The notes: generated by a model not told the origin, from the sequence alone. 64,000 nt of DNA from Enchytraeus crypticus (GCA_905160935.1 CAJHZI010000741.1:2289001-2353000), one strand, 5' to 3'. Shown: positions 46,161 to 58,144, counted from the stretch's first letter. Program-made: numbers and translations.

Positions 46161-46681
46161 AACCCTAATCCTAGATATATTTCTACACTTTGTATCTGTT
46201 ATGTACAATATATGTTGCTTACCTTTTTAATTTTTTAAAATTTGTCAATACTATTAGCATTTAGAGTAAATAGTTGACAATTGAATGATTTAATTAATTA
46301 ATTAGAATTGATAATTCTTTCCAACAATGTAATAGCGAAACGATATTGAAACGATAAGAACCAAAACTGACTGAATCTTTCGCGCCTAACATCTTTAGTT
46401 ATGGACCAGCAGGCCTATATGCACATGTAGACCTGTACGAAAATTTGAAGAACGGTGTGAGGTGTACTTTTAATTTTCATTCAGGCAAATTTAGGGATGT
46501 TCTTCGAATTCAATTTAATATAACTACATTTAGAGATAAAAATTAGAAATTTGCTGCTCTGTTACTGATTCGATTATCCATATTTTGATCTAGGCCTATT
46601 TCTATCGTATTGTCTTTTGATTTCGTGCTGACAGGTAAAGAAATATTTATTCAAGACAGACTTTAATTTGAGGAAAAAATC

Positions 46682-48892
46682 ATGTCTATTTGTGACAAAC
46701 CTCCGGATAAAAGTAAGTCAGTTTATAGAACCATTTAATATATCTAAATTTTGTAACTATGTTAATTTGATCGAGTCCACTAAAGAAATGTAAATAATTA
46801 TGCTTATATTAATAACGTTCAAACTTACATTATTGCTTTTATGTAATTAATTTACGCAAGTGTTTTGAATATTTAATTGAAAATACTTTGTTAATATTTT
46901 TAACATTTCTTCACAGTTTGAAATCAATCAATAAAAAATTAACTTGGTTCTTAGCCATAAGGCAATATCAGGGACTTCGGTAGGCGTTAAATTGAATTCA
47001 CTATTTAATGTATTTATACTTAAATAGTGCCTTTCAGGATGCCGTTAATCCTTATATATTTATTAGGGGTCATCACGGAGGGACTAGTTAGGAAAATCGA
47101 ATACATTAAAAAATAGACATATCAATTCCCTATATGAATTTATATGTCTTTCAGAAAAGTTATATTTTAGTAATGCATAGAAGTCATGTTCTTAGAGTAA
47201 TTTAAGATGAGATATTTCTTATCTCTTATTCTTAAGATGCAGTATTTCGGCTTTACCGTAGTAGGCCTACAGTTTATTAATGTTTTTCCACGTTATCTTT
47301 TCGAAATTTCTTTCGTTGAGCGACCTTACTATAATTATTCTTTCAATTTTACTCATTATTGTAGAATTATTGAATTCCCTTTATCTTTGCACTGGCTTTA
47401 TGAATTTTGGAATTTGAACCGCTTTGGACCTTCGTTTTTCTCACCGTCTATGATTAGTCGCAATAATTCCCGATGTTTTCATGAACGACAGTAGCCCTCA
47501 ATTGTCGTTATGTTATATTAACTGTAAGAGCTGTTTTAAAGTTTTTTGTTAATAAGATTTAAAAGTCTTTATATGGTTCATACATTTTTATGTTTGTTAA
47601 ATTTTTATGCTGTACCAAATACTTTCCCCAAATAAAGATTTCGCAGTATATATTAATGAGACTGTGAATCAAGCCTAATAATGTTAGATTATAGAGTTTA
47701 TCATTTTATAGCTCTTTTAGTTGTATTTTGTTACAATTGTAGATGTAACCGAGAATATGTACGGTAAATAAGAACTTGATTGTTTTATGTTAAATTTGAA
47801 ATGTAGTTAATTTAATATAACTTTGGTCAATAAAATCATATTTTAGTACCTACCTAGAAGCTTCAAGTTTTCTTCACGAGTAGGCCTACCATTGAAGACT
47901 CTTGAACGCTATGAAGCGCTCTGCATTAGATTTTTATAATTATGTCGAGCAAATGATCTGAGAATAGATTAACCGAATTGCTTCTGATCCTTTGGAACCG
48001 TACAATTTGTGCTCAATGGTTTCGTATGATGCCCACTAGAAACGGTTTAGATCTAAGAGAAGTTCGCCCATAAATAAACATTGAACCTATTTTGATCTGG
48101 TGGTCTTCTTCAGTGCACTGCAAAGTGGCAGGTTCAAGGTACATATTCATACTCAAAGTCTGCTTTCTCGCTCTATAAGAGCACTCCTTAGATCAACAAA
48201 TTAATCCCTTCACAAAGTCTATGCCTTATCCATACCTTATGTAGCCTATAGCTTGGGAAAAATATGGCTTCTGAGGTGGTTTCCCGTTGCCTTCCTCAGT
48301 TAGGTGGATTAATTACCATTTAATCCTGGGGGAAAATATTTCATAGTGAGGTGGGTCCCCTCACCATGAAATATTTTCCCCCATGATCTGGTGGTAGATA
48401 ATAAAAAATTTAGAATTTTTGATGATACAACAATATTCTAAATCAACTGTTTATTCTAATAAAACCGCTTACATTTGCTTCAGAGTTACCATGTAATATA
48501 CATGTAATATACTGTATATGTAGAAACGTCCGCCAACTGAGGCCAACACGTAAACCTCTATTCCGCTAGCACCCTTCCTTGGACTAACTACCCGGATTTT
48601 GGCTCACACTGTTTATGGACCCCTCACTCTGCTCATCGGTTTTGATTTGGTTCCACAGTACTTAATATTGTCATGGACAACAGTAGCACTCTAATCGTAT
48701 TGTTGTTGATGTTTTTGTTGTAGAAGACATCGATCAGAACAATCCGTTGATCATAGGACTATGCACGTTTTCGCACTCAGACAAAAACAATGTGGTGGGC
48801 CAAGAGATCGATGGTAAGGAGGATCTCATGATGGACCCTGTCTTCAATAGTTTTCTTGGATGGACTGAACAGGGAAATCCTTTCTGCAAGGA
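46682..48892 (+). CDS. Unrecognised two-exon gene (5' part)
   Basis: ATG at 46682 opens a 31-base exon (46682-46712, MSICDKPPDK) with a consensus donor GTAAGTCAG. After a 2.0-kb intron the frame continues exactly at the acceptor TTGTTGTAG into 48724-48892 (DIDQNNPLIIGLCTFSHSDK...DPVFNSFLGWTEQGNPFC). The exon closes either at a donor, GA|GTAAGAA, or four bases later at an in-frame TAA, which would give a 67-residue protein. The peptide is acidic, without signal peptide or membrane segment, and I recognise no family. The acceptor lies in a Rep-E copy, so a transposon-made exon is a possible alternative. No downstream exon was identified. Confidence 0.5.
47395..47518 (+). repeat. Rep-E copy
   Basis: TTTTGGAATTTGAACCGCTT, TCGTTTTTCTCACCG and TTGTCGTTATGTTAT; follows the family order seen at 620-740. 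Confidence 0.65.
48105..48385 (-). mobile_element. Rep-F copy with TUBD1-intron homology
   Basis: Reverse of 17850-18190: CAGTGCACTGCAAAGTGGCA, TAAGAGCACTCCTTAGATCA, TTATGTAGCCTATAGCTTGG, GTTTCCCGTTGCCTTCCTCA. The far end (48340-48385) holds a short palindrome, ATTTCATAGTGAGG and CCTCACCATGAAAT. Confidence 0.75.
48590..48723 (+). repeat. Rep-E copy supplying a splice acceptor
   Basis: TGGCTCACACTGTTTATGGA, CTTAATATTGTCATGGAC, AACAGTAGCACTCTAATCG, then TTGTTGTTGATGTTTTTGTT leading directly into the acceptor TGTAG at 48723. Confidence 0.65.
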
Positions 48893-49184
48893 GTAAGAAT
48901 TTTATAATCCCTTGATCTGATTTTTTGCAATCAAAGCAAGCCTATGGGACTCGGGCTGATTTGCCTCATATAGTTGTACATTTAGCGTAAGTTGTTTTAA
49001 CTTATTGTATTTTAACATGGAAATGGTAGTCAAGCCTCTCTATTTTTATACTCGGCTTTATGCGTTTCAATTTTTCAGTTTTTCAATAATAAAGCAGCTG
49101 ATTTGAATAGATGACCTAGTTGATTTATTAATGGCTGTTGTTCTATGTGCATCGTTACGCTCATTTTGCGGCACTACTAGGCTA

Positions 49185-49400
49185 TATCATAATAATCTTC
49201 TTCTCCTTCATCTTCCCTGGAATCTCAGTTTGGTTAGGATCGGGATACAAATAGACCCTCAGTTTTCCATTCGTTGTAGAAAATTTTGTTGCAATTTCTG
49301 GAGACTGGGCGCTCACCGAATGCCCTTTTTGATGTTGATATGGATCTTAGGGATTTGGCGCCTTTTTAGACACGTGCAGACTATGGTTAGTCTATTCTAC
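49185..49400 (+). repeat. Rep-C copy
   Basis: TTCCCTGGAATCTCAGTTTG, GATCGGGATACAAATAGAC, TTTTGTTGCAATTTCTGGAG, ACCGAATGCCC, GACACGTGCAG. Confidence 0.8.
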
Positions 49401-49409
49401 AGCAACATG

Positions 49410-50745
49410 GACGCAATACTGTTAATATATCTATATATTCTATTGTTTTAAAAATCAAATGTTAATTCTCCTTCGAAGCTAGCATGATTGCAAATTCATC
49501 TAGTAGGCCTAGTATTCGCTCATTTAGTCAAAGAAGTTGGTTAATCAAAATACTATGAATTAATCAGTTTATTTTTTACATAAAGTATTGCTCAGTATGA
49601 AACATCTCAGTCAATTTTCTAGAGTATCATTAATGTGGAGAATGAACTTAATAATGAGCTTAATGCATAATTAATGCCTATGTAATAAAGATTACATAGG
49701 CCATCATGTTCAATATGGTACCTATGTAATCACAGAGATAATGTAAGGCGTTATACAAAATAATTATTGTTTTTATAACTTATTTATTTAAACTTATGTA
49801 AAGGTAGTGTAAAGGTAGAAAGTACAGCTTTACTGAATAAAAGTTATTTGAGTTCAATTCATCAATCTACATTTACATTTATAAATTACTCGTCATGATG
49901 CTCCTACTCATTAATTAAACTTAAAATACGTAGAATTACAGTTAGAATTGCATGTATTACGATTTGTCGTATGTTTCTAGAACTACACAGCCATCCATGC
50001 AAGAGCAAGCCATCGACACAAAGATTAACCTAAGAAAGGAGATCTACTAGTCCTTCTCTTCACCCTCTTCCTGTTTATGATAAAGTCTTTGTTCATCCAA
50101 ACTGGGCGTCTGTAGACCGGAGCGGAGTGTCGAATCTTCAAACCTCTGGCAACTCGTACCCAGTTCTCAATATCTATGCATGTAAATCAGTATAAATCTA
50201 TATACATGTATAAACGTACCGTATATATACGTATATATATATGTATATATATACATACATTTACATGTCTGTATTATGATGGATGCATATCTTTTGCGTC
50301 AGTTTCGGCATAGTCTATATTTCTAATAGATTTTGTAGGTTGATCATTAACTTGATAATTACATGTGGCTTTCGTGGAAGTAAACATTTCATTATGTGAT
50401 CGATTTAATGCACGTTTCAAATGATAATATTTGACGGAGACTTTCTTTAAGTAATTAGAATTAGTAGCTTTACTTGTTGGTCTATCTATTGGTCTGCATG
50501 TATGCTTCGACACTATTAATTAAGTGCTTTTGTAGGACAGTATGTAAGCAGCTTTCACATTAGTGCCTGCGGGTTATGAAATTTTTATCATTCAAGGAGC
50601 TACGCATAAATTAAAATCACCAACAGCTGTGAATTGCTTTATACAGAATTATTCGTAAACTAAATTATACATAAACATCTAGCAGATCTGCCTCTATTCC
50701 TGAACCCATTCCGTAGTTTTAGCCTCAACCTCTGTCCTCCGTTCT
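49410..50745. other. Intergenic, unannotated
   Basis: AT-rich with a TATATA/ATGTAT run near 50190-50270. No exon or repeat family recognised. Confidence 0.5.
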
Positions 50746-50754
50746 TTCCAACTC

Positions 50755-50945
50755 GCATCAAATCCCCGGCCGAGAGTGGTAGCGTTTATCGGGGCGATTG
50801 GCGGAGTAATTCAGCCTGTCGAGCCGATAATCAGTGGCCGTGAATGAAATATTGTCATTGGTACGCCAGCGCGACATTCCGCCAATCACTCGCCGCTAAT
50901 ATTCCACTGCGATCCTCGCGCTTGCGTCACTAGAGTCGTAGTTTT
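50755..50945. promoter_or_regulatory. GC- and CpG-raised island, candidate regulatory element
   Basis: A compact block with many CpGs (GGGGCGATTGGCGGAG, AGCCGATAATC, CGCCAATCACTCGCCGC) in otherwise AT-rich DNA, without an ORF or repeat match. It lies about 6 kb beyond the 3' end of the Gbx gene, where enhancers of developmental genes are common. Function inferred only from composition and position. Confidence 0.35.
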
Positions 50946-51004
50946 CTTTGACATTGGAATAATATAGCATGGCATTACTAGGCACTATGTTTTAAATACT
51001 TTAG

Positions 51005-51300
51005 TCATCATCACCTACTTCTTCTTCCCTTTGAATCCTAGTTTAACTAGGGTAGGGATTAAACTTTTCCATTCGATTTAGAAAATGCTGGAGCGATTTC
51101 TGGAGCCTAAATCGATTTTGATTTCTCAGAACCTCATTTTCTTTGCTTTCTGACTTCCCAATTTGAGCCATTTCTTGCATTTGGGCGCTCATCAACCGAA
51201 TGCCCTTTCTGACGTTGGTTTGGATCTTAGTACCTTGTGGTCTTTTACGACACGTGCAATCGACCTTTTGTCTTTTCTACAGCAACCCGAACACAACACG
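51005..51300 (+). repeat. Rep-C copy
   Basis: TTCCCTTTGAATCCTAGTTT, AACTAGGGTAGGGATTAAA, GCGCTCATCAACCGAATGCC, GACACGTGCAA, CCCGAACACAACACGGG; an insertion of about 60 bases splits it near 51105-51175. Confidence 0.8.
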
Positions 51301-51309
51301 GGTAATTAT

Positions 51310-52840
51310 AAATACTTTAGTGAAAATATAAGTAATATAATAAATTCATATTCTTTGACATTGCTACGGGATAATTGTTTCAAGAGCTAATACTTTTTTT
51401 GTAGAAGTATTGCTGACCTTGTTACAGTTCAAGACTGCAATTTAATACGAATTTTAGTTGTGCTTAGTTATTTTTGTTATCACATTAAATATCTTTATGT
51501 TGTATGTATAGGTGATTGACCTACTTATTTGTTTGTCTGTTTTCCTGTTTTGTTTTTGCCATGATTTTAGTTAGATAAAGATTATATAAAACTATTTTAG
51601 TTCGAGTTTTTAGACTTAGTATATAACCTCTTATCCTTTCAAAACGACCGTCTCCCTAACCTTTTGTCTTTATTTCTCATATTCACTCGTCTCTTTCTTG
51701 CTTCTACATGTACAGTATCCTTCTGTTTATATCTTGCCTAAGCAAACTACTTTGTCGATACCGTTGTATAGCAACATTTACCTCCATGCCTCTCAGTTCA
51801 ATAATTCACAGATTCTTATCTGATAAATCCGTACAATTCAGACGACACGATTAGAGTCGAATAGTATTATGGTAGTCATTTCTGGAAAACAATTACATTG
51901 CGGATTATTAAAGCTATAGGACGGGATTGATACACATACAACAAGTGCTCACTCACCCGCCAAACCCTCTCCACTCATCCGATAAATGGAGTCTCTTTCC
52001 ACTTTGTTTCTTCTTCCATCTCACTCATCCGTCGCTCCATCAATTCCCGTTCAATTGGCATTCATTAACCCGGTGCAATGCACACGGCTGAAACGATTAA
52101 TTTCACAGGAAGAAAAAATAAATATACTTCTACTGCTGCTTCGACGCTATGATAATTAGATTTGTATTTCTCCTCATAACAGTTTTTTACGGCACACTTT
52201 CCAGTTTCTATAATAAATTATTGATAATAAATTACAAATAAGCTGTTATTTATTTTGTCAAAGCAAACAAATTATTGTAGTTTTTAATTGGTAGTAGTTT
52301 CAGTAATTATTGATAGTTTTAGAAACTAACATATCATACAACTAACATATCATAAACTGATAAGTTAGTTAATTACATATAGGAGTCTATCAATTAGACC
52401 TTATAAATCGCCCGTGAATATAGATTCTGGAGCGTCCATAAGGCCCAGAAGTCCATTAGCGTGGAATACCAAAGATCTTTGTGGAATACACAGACAATCA
52501 GTGGAAGCGTGGTAACGCTGCTGAGTAAGGGGAGGGGGGGGGGTGAATTTATGACATTCTTTAGATAAGAATATACAGGATCTGTGCCAATTCAACCCTC
52601 GACTATTTCTCAAATATATCTCTCATTTGGTATCGTTCAATTAGCAAAATTACAACACCATAAGTCTTATTACATGGCCGCAAGAATATGAGTGCGAACA
52701 TGTGGAAGATATAGCTTTCGAGATTAAGCGGCAGGCTATGGGTTCTAAAAGTGTGTATACTTGTATACTGTGCTATGCGCCGGTGCATATCACCGGCGAT
52801 TTGCATGTTTTGTGACGTTGTCATTTTAATTCATGCTTTT
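51310..52840. other. Intergenic, unannotated
   Basis: No gene recognised. 51950-52110 is slightly GC-richer (ACTCACCCGCCAAACCC, CAATTGGCATTCATTAACCC) and could be another non-coding element. Confidence 0.4.
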
Positions 52841-52879
52841 GTCATGTCAATATGTATGATGTGCCTTGTTTTCATGAAT

Positions 52880-52988
52880 TTAATGCTTTGCCTTGCTTTT
52901 ATGATTTTAATGCTTTTATGATTTTAATGCTTTTATGATTTTAATGCTTTTATGATTTTAATGCTTTTATGATTTTAATGCTTTTTCG
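52880..52988 (+). repeat. 17-bp minisatellite
   Basis: About six copies of TTTTATGATTTTAATGC. Confidence 0.92.
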
Positions 52989-53740
52989 TGTTTTTCTGGT
53001 TACTTTGCTTTATCATGTTTTCTTAATTTAAATGCCTTATTAAGTATTTGCGATTTAATCTTTGCTAAATTTGAAATCTAGGTTATCATTCAGATTGCAA
53101 AATTAAAAATATTTATATCAAACATTTAAACTGTTACTTGCAGTAGATTACCTGAAGCCATCTTTAAAAGCAAAATGATCTTTGGTTTCTTACTAACTGA
53201 TAAATTTTAAGTGGATTTTATGGGTTAAAGTCTTAACGGTAATTGAATATCATAAATGGCTTACTAATAGGCCTAATCAAAAAACTTATAATATATTATA
53301 TACCTGTTTTTACCAAATGTGTATATGCTTGATAAAGATACATGGATACGCTGATAGTAAATTGAACATGCTGCACATTCTTTGATTCAGCTTCAGGAAC
53401 TCGATTCCTGCATTCCCTACAACTGAGTCCCCCTGAAGCATTGTACTCGGACATGTATCCGGACTATCTACGGCATCTCTTCCGATCAATCCATCTCTCA
53501 ATCAGTCCTCCACGCGCTCCGTGCCTCCAATTGATGTTCAGATAGCTAATAACTGGAAAATAAGCTGCCAACTAAAATAGTCAAACTGGATGTAGAAGAT
53601 GGAAGGGTTAGTGAAGGAGATTGGGCGGAATCTATGATACAGTATTATAAGATTTAAGAACAATCATTTGTCATAAATGAATCACAATCATAATAAAAAA
53701 TTAAGAAATCACGAATTTGATGCGCATCAGAGTTTCCACT

Positions 53741-53877
53741 GGCTGGAGCCAGTGGCGACGTCGGTAGGATACTCGACCGCGGATCAGTATGTGCGGGGTT
53801 CAAATCTTGGGCTCGTCCGTCACTGACATAGCTTTCGAGTGAGGAAACTGACGTTAACCTTAGCTTTTTTAGCTTTT
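53741..53877 (+). mobile_element. SINE-A, best-preserved copy
   Basis: Head GGCTGGAGCCAGTGGCGACG with A-box-like TGGCGACGTCGG, B-box-like GGTTCAAATC, the block CGTCCGTCACTGACATAG, then GAGGAAACTGACGTTAACCT and a repeated AGCTTTTT tail. The tRNA-like pol III boxes are about 45 bases apart. Confidence 0.88.
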
Positions 53878-53879
53878 AA

Positions 53880-54640
53880 CGAATAAAGCTCATCGTAATG
53901 AATCATCTATATTTAAATCAGATCGTCAAAGAATCACATTCATACATGTATAGCAAGAATCTAAGAAATTATTGGGCTGATATTCACTTAGTAATTTAGT
54001 CTTGATGTAATATGTAACAAAATTGTTTATAGGCCTACGCATGTAGGATGCTTCAACCTTTTGTTATGCTGATTAAAGTAAAAGTAAAATTTATCAAATG
54101 TTACTTATTAAATTACCCTATAAAATTGTGAATACAAATTTCTAACATAAATATTAACGTTAAGTAGGCAAGTCATGTGTACATGTAGTATGTGGCAGGC
54201 AATTTAATTTAAAAAAGGGATTATGATGCCATCTTAGTTAAGCTATTTCTTGTACTTTAAATTCATTAAAAGTAAATTCAATAGACCGAAAATAGACATT
54301 TAAATGAAAATTTGCAAATAATTCTCTAAGCGATTACTCAATTTTTATTGGCCTTAGATTCAGAAGCAAAGGCAAGCTTTTAAAGTACGATTCCTACTAC
54401 ATGTATACAAAAGAGATCTTCTTTTTAAATGAGATAAAAATAGAAATAGCCTTACCATTTGATTGTTGCATTAAATCTTCTAATTACAATGGGTAGAAGA
54501 TAATATAAATTGTTATATTTATTAAAGAATACGTTTAATGCTATTAGGTTGGTATTAACTGATTAATTAAATTAATATTATTACGTTTTCGAGATTTAAA
54601 CTGCTTTATAGTCTAGTTTATATATGGTATGGTATATAAA
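53880..54640. other. Intergenic, unannotated
   Basis: AT-rich, nothing recognised. Confidence 0.5.
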
Positions 54641-54649
54641 AAGGAATGT

Positions 54650-54772
54650 TATAGATGATTAAAGATCCACTCATATATACGTGGACATAAAGAGAAGGGA
54701 AAATAGAGAGGAGTGGAGGCGTTATATGCCATGAACCTGCCAGCAGACAGTGCACTAAGAGAGAGAGAGAGA
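54650..54772 (+). mobile_element. LINE 3' end
   Basis: Truncated and diverged (GATGATTAAAGATCCACTCA, GAGGAGTGGAGGCGTTATAT), hairpin decayed to CTGCCAGCAGACAG, GA tail intact. Confidence 0.8.
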
Positions 54773-54899
54773 GATAGTCTAGATTAATTTTTAATCTATT
54801 ATTTTAGTATGATTAGCATGCCGGTGTTACGTTAAAATTGAGGAAGAATAGACCAACCATGGAATGCACGTATCATAAAAGGCGACAAAGCATTAAGAT

Positions 54900-55020
54900 C
54901 CAATTCAAAGTCAGAAAGGGCATTTGGTTTGTGAGCGCCTGCATTGGCTCCAGAAATTGATAAAATTAATAATACTGGCCCTAGTTAAACTAGGATTCAA
55001 TGGAAGAGAATGACGATGTT
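54900..55020 (-). repeat. Rep-C copy
   Basis: AAAGTCAGAAAGGGCATTTG, GTGAGCGCCTGC, CAGAAATTGATAAAATT, TTAAACTAGGATTCAATGGA. Confidence 0.75.
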
Positions 55021-55041
55021 GATTGTAGTATGATTTACTGT

Positions 55042-55220
55042 TAGTCTTTATGCAGAAGCAATGAAAAAAGCTATGGTAAACACATAAGAAGGAATAACAG
55101 AAGAAGCAAATAAAGGAGGTATAATGATGACGATGAAAGGTTAGCAGATGATCTACTTTTACTACAGGCAGTAGTCGAAGTTGGACTAAAGAAATCTTGA
55201 ATGATCTGAACGCAACATAC
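55042..55220 (+). mobile_element. LINE RT core fragment
   Basis: Degraded reading YAEAMKKAM...EGI, then TAGCAGATGATCTACTTTTA, matches the RT core segment at 41030-41180. Several stops. Confidence 0.6.
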
Positions 55221-55324
55221 GTCTTATAGAAAAAAAGACGACTAAAATCAGGAAACCAAATCTGACGAGAAGGTCACAGAGTTACAGAGAGACAGCTGAT
55301 AAATCTGTTAACTAAAAGAAATAA

Positions 55325-55575
55325 GTTAAGAGCCCCATAAAGGGCACTCCATCGAGCAACCAGGTAATCCCTTCACAAATGGCTATGCCTTATTCACATC
55401 TTAATCGAACCTATTTCTCACTTAATGCATTGCCAACGGGCAGGTCCATGGTATATATCGCCTCCACTCTTCTCTGTCTTTCGCTTCCCTTTTTATGTCC
55501 ACATGAAGTAGCCCACAGCTTGGGAATAATATATCTTCTGAGGTAGTTTCACGTTGCCTTACTCAGTTGTTGCTC
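55325..55575 (-). mobile_element. Rep-F interrupted by a LINE 3' end
   Basis: Rep-F pieces at 55330-55395 and 55505-55570 flank a reversed LINE terminus at 55415-55500 (TTGCCAACGGGCAGGTCCAT, CGCCTCCACTCTTCTCTGTC). The arrangement looks like a nested insertion or a template switch. Confidence 0.6.
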
Positions 55576-56046
55576 AGTCGCCTTTTACGACACGTTCAGT
55601 TTACGATTGGTCTATTCTTTAGAGTCACGGACAAAACACAGGAAGACCGTGGCCCTAAGTTAATATAAATTTCAAATAGTACGTATTCTTTCTCTCCCAG
55701 GCATTTTTATGTCGTTCATACAATCATTCGCTCGCTTATTCCTTCAGTATCTCCTTCTTCTTTTGTTCATCAAATAATTCTTTCATTCAGTCACTAAATG
55801 ATGAAAGGTTAGAGCCCATCGTATCAAAGTAGAATTTTGTCACAAGACTTGCAGAAATCTATAATTTTAGCAATTATTTATATACATACATGTATAGTCG
55901 AAAACAATTCGCTACTAAATAGAATTTATCGATCACTATGATATATGAGTTAGTTTCCTCTACAACACTTTATTTAATTCTTACTTTATTGCACAAGATA
56001 ACAAAATAATCTTAAGTAACAAGCATGACGCTTACAACTAATGTTG

Positions 56047-56064
56047 AATATATATATATATATA

Positions 56065-56100
<36 letters not shown>
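56047..56100. repeat. (TA)n microsatellite
   Basis: TA run with a CTG interruption. Confidence 0.93.
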
Positions 56101-56102
<2 letters not shown>

Positions 56103-56589
56103 TTCTTGTACGTTCTTATTCCTCAAAATATTCTAGAGGGCAAATAATTATTTAAAAACTTAACAGAGGCAATTATATGGGCAATGTCGCATTCAGTAAA
56201 TTAGTTCATAAATTAGTCAATTAGCTGTGACACTTCCTGCCATGGTTAATTTTATTGATATAAATTCATTCAAATATTTATCTAAATCGTTAAAACAGAG
56301 TCCTTCCTCAGACCTGAGTCACGTGATTACACACAGGCGACAAATGAATTATATATCATAGAAAGTATTATCGCATTTATGATTAATTGCAGAATTGAGT
56401 TTTAACTCAAACTGAATCGCATTTATATGAAATTGTAGAATCAATTGCCTAGGTCTAAACCTAGCCACATAGGTTTAAATTTTGACCCGCTGGCCTTCGA
56501 TTTTGGAGTTGCACTGTTTCGATCTCGCTTTTCTTGGGTCTCTGTATACTCAGTCATCATCGTGTGGTGCTTTGGCGTCTGTGTAGATT

Positions 56590-56668
56590 CTGCAAGAGAC
56601 GTCCCTGACACTGCCTTATGGCGAGGAACCAGATGTTAAATTCTTATTGATTTTGATTGATTGATATT
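56590..56668 (+). repeat. Rep-D variant with GATT tail
   Basis: AGACGTCCCTGACACTGCCT, TATGGCGAGGAACCAGATGT, then TTGATTGATTGA. Sister of 27745-27825. Confidence 0.7.
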
Positions 56669-56692
56669 GGTAGAATTGAGATTTAACTCAAA

Positions 56693-56698
56693 TTTATT
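56693..56698 (-). terminator. Candidate poly(A) signal for Gbx
   Basis: AATAAA on the minus strand, about 117 bases beyond the Gbx stop codon. Plausible by spacing only; the DNA is AT-rich. Confidence 0.35.
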
Positions 56699-56814
56699 TT
56701 ACAATAAAAAGTAGCATGAAGATACTATGAACATTACATTTCTTTAACTACTTCTTTAATGAATCATTTCTTTTACATTTTTTAATTGCTTCGGACATGT
56801 TTATAAATTGCAGA

Positions 56815-57851
56815 CTACGAGGTTATAAAACGCTGCGGATTCTCCCTCAAAGAAAGTCCGTGTATGTGTGAATGACTGTGTGAATGTAGGTGTGGATGAC
56901 CGTTCTGGTACTCGTGCCCTGCCTGACTCAGCTGATGATGATGATGATGATTAATCTGATGATGATGATGTAGTAGATTGGATTTTTCCAGCTGCTGATG
57001 TTGACTTCTAATCGCCATCCTGCTCACGTGAACAGGAATGGGTACGACTATTTTAGTTTTTCCCGACTGCCCCCCTGACTCCGATGTTTCTCCGTGATCA
57101 TGCCCCCCTCCCACTACCCCACCTCTCACCACTCCGTGTACCACCCCAGCCTTTACTCTCTTCCACTTTGCTCTTCTGTTCTGGAACCAGATCTTTACCT
57201 GGACCTCACTCAGACGAAGCTGATGCGCTATCTGTGAGCGCTCCGTGAGCGAGAGGTATTTCTTGCTGTGAAATTCTTTTTCCAATTCCAACAGCTGTTC
57301 GCTCGTGAAGGCTGTTCGACGTCTTCGATGACTGCCTCCATTGCCGAGGCAGCCCGTTCCAGAGCCAGGAACCTCGTAACCCCGCCCTAGCGAGGATTGG
57401 TCGGCTGATTCACTGTTAGGGGTTAGCTGACTTCCTGACGACATCTGGTTGCCATGGTGATCAGGTGACGTTTCATCGCTGTCCTGGCAACAACCGTCTT
57501 CGTCTTCATGCGCTGAGGAGGAAGTGGAGCACACGTCATCGTCGTTGCTATGACAACGACGACGAAGCATCTGATTGTCGCCTTGGTAACCTCCACCTGG
57601 GTCTATATAATCTACGTCATCATCGTCATAGGTGACGTCACCGGCAGCACCTGCGGTGGACTTTTCATCAGCTCCACAGACTGACGGGCAGCGACTGTTT
57701 GAATTAGGAGATGCTCCTGCAGTGACTGTTCTACACCAGTTGCTATTGGCAACCGCTCTATCAGCTGTGACTTTGTGACGTAAGAAGAAATGAGAAGTTG
57801 TAGACCGTGTGACTTCATCTCCGGATCGATTTGAATCCGGTGACGCTGCTC
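56815..57851 (-). CDS. Gbx: Gbx homeobox protein, homeodomain exon
   Basis: Homeodomain transcription factor of the Gbx (unplugged/Gbx2) group, which patterns the anterior nerve cord or midbrain-hindbrain region in other bilaterians. The terminal exon encodes 344 residues. The homeodomain lies at 57330-57151 and carries [31 protein letters not shown] and helix 3 [20 protein letters not shown], with Gln50 and Asn51 intact. Behind it, [20 protein letters not shown] is the diagnostic Gbx downstream motif. Upstream, an acidic DVDYIDPGG segment resembles the Gbx DVDY region. The C-terminus is long and His-rich ([24 protein letters not shown]), longer than in vertebrate Gbx. The acceptor is at 57852 (TTAGCAG), needing an upstream exon that ends in phase 1. 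The start codon is not in this exon. Confidence 0.95.
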
Positions 57852-58140
57852 CTGCTAATTGTAAATTAAGTATTAAGATATCAAAACTAAATAATTCAAT
57901 TATTTATTAACGTTTTGAAAATTGAGTAACAAATTAATTTGTATTAATATTGTTGATTTAATATAATTGTAATTTTAGATATTTTATTTCTGTTGACGAA
58001 GCGCTGATGAAATTAGATAAACATTTAATGCCGAATTATGAAGTAGGTTTTCATACATATAATTTTACAGATTCAATTTGTGTTTCTGTGGAAGTGCTAG
58101 AGTAACATATAATCCATAGCATAATAAGCAATATAGTCAC
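57852..58140. other. AT-rich intron sequence
   Basis: Directly upstream of the Gbx homeodomain exon; nothing recognised. Confidence 0.5.
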
Positions 58141-58144
58141 TGAC

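Noticed and set aside
53741..53877. Possible tRNA gene
   Set aside because: A- and B-box-like motifs are present, but there is no acceptor stem or cloverleaf, and the unit recurs as a SINE.
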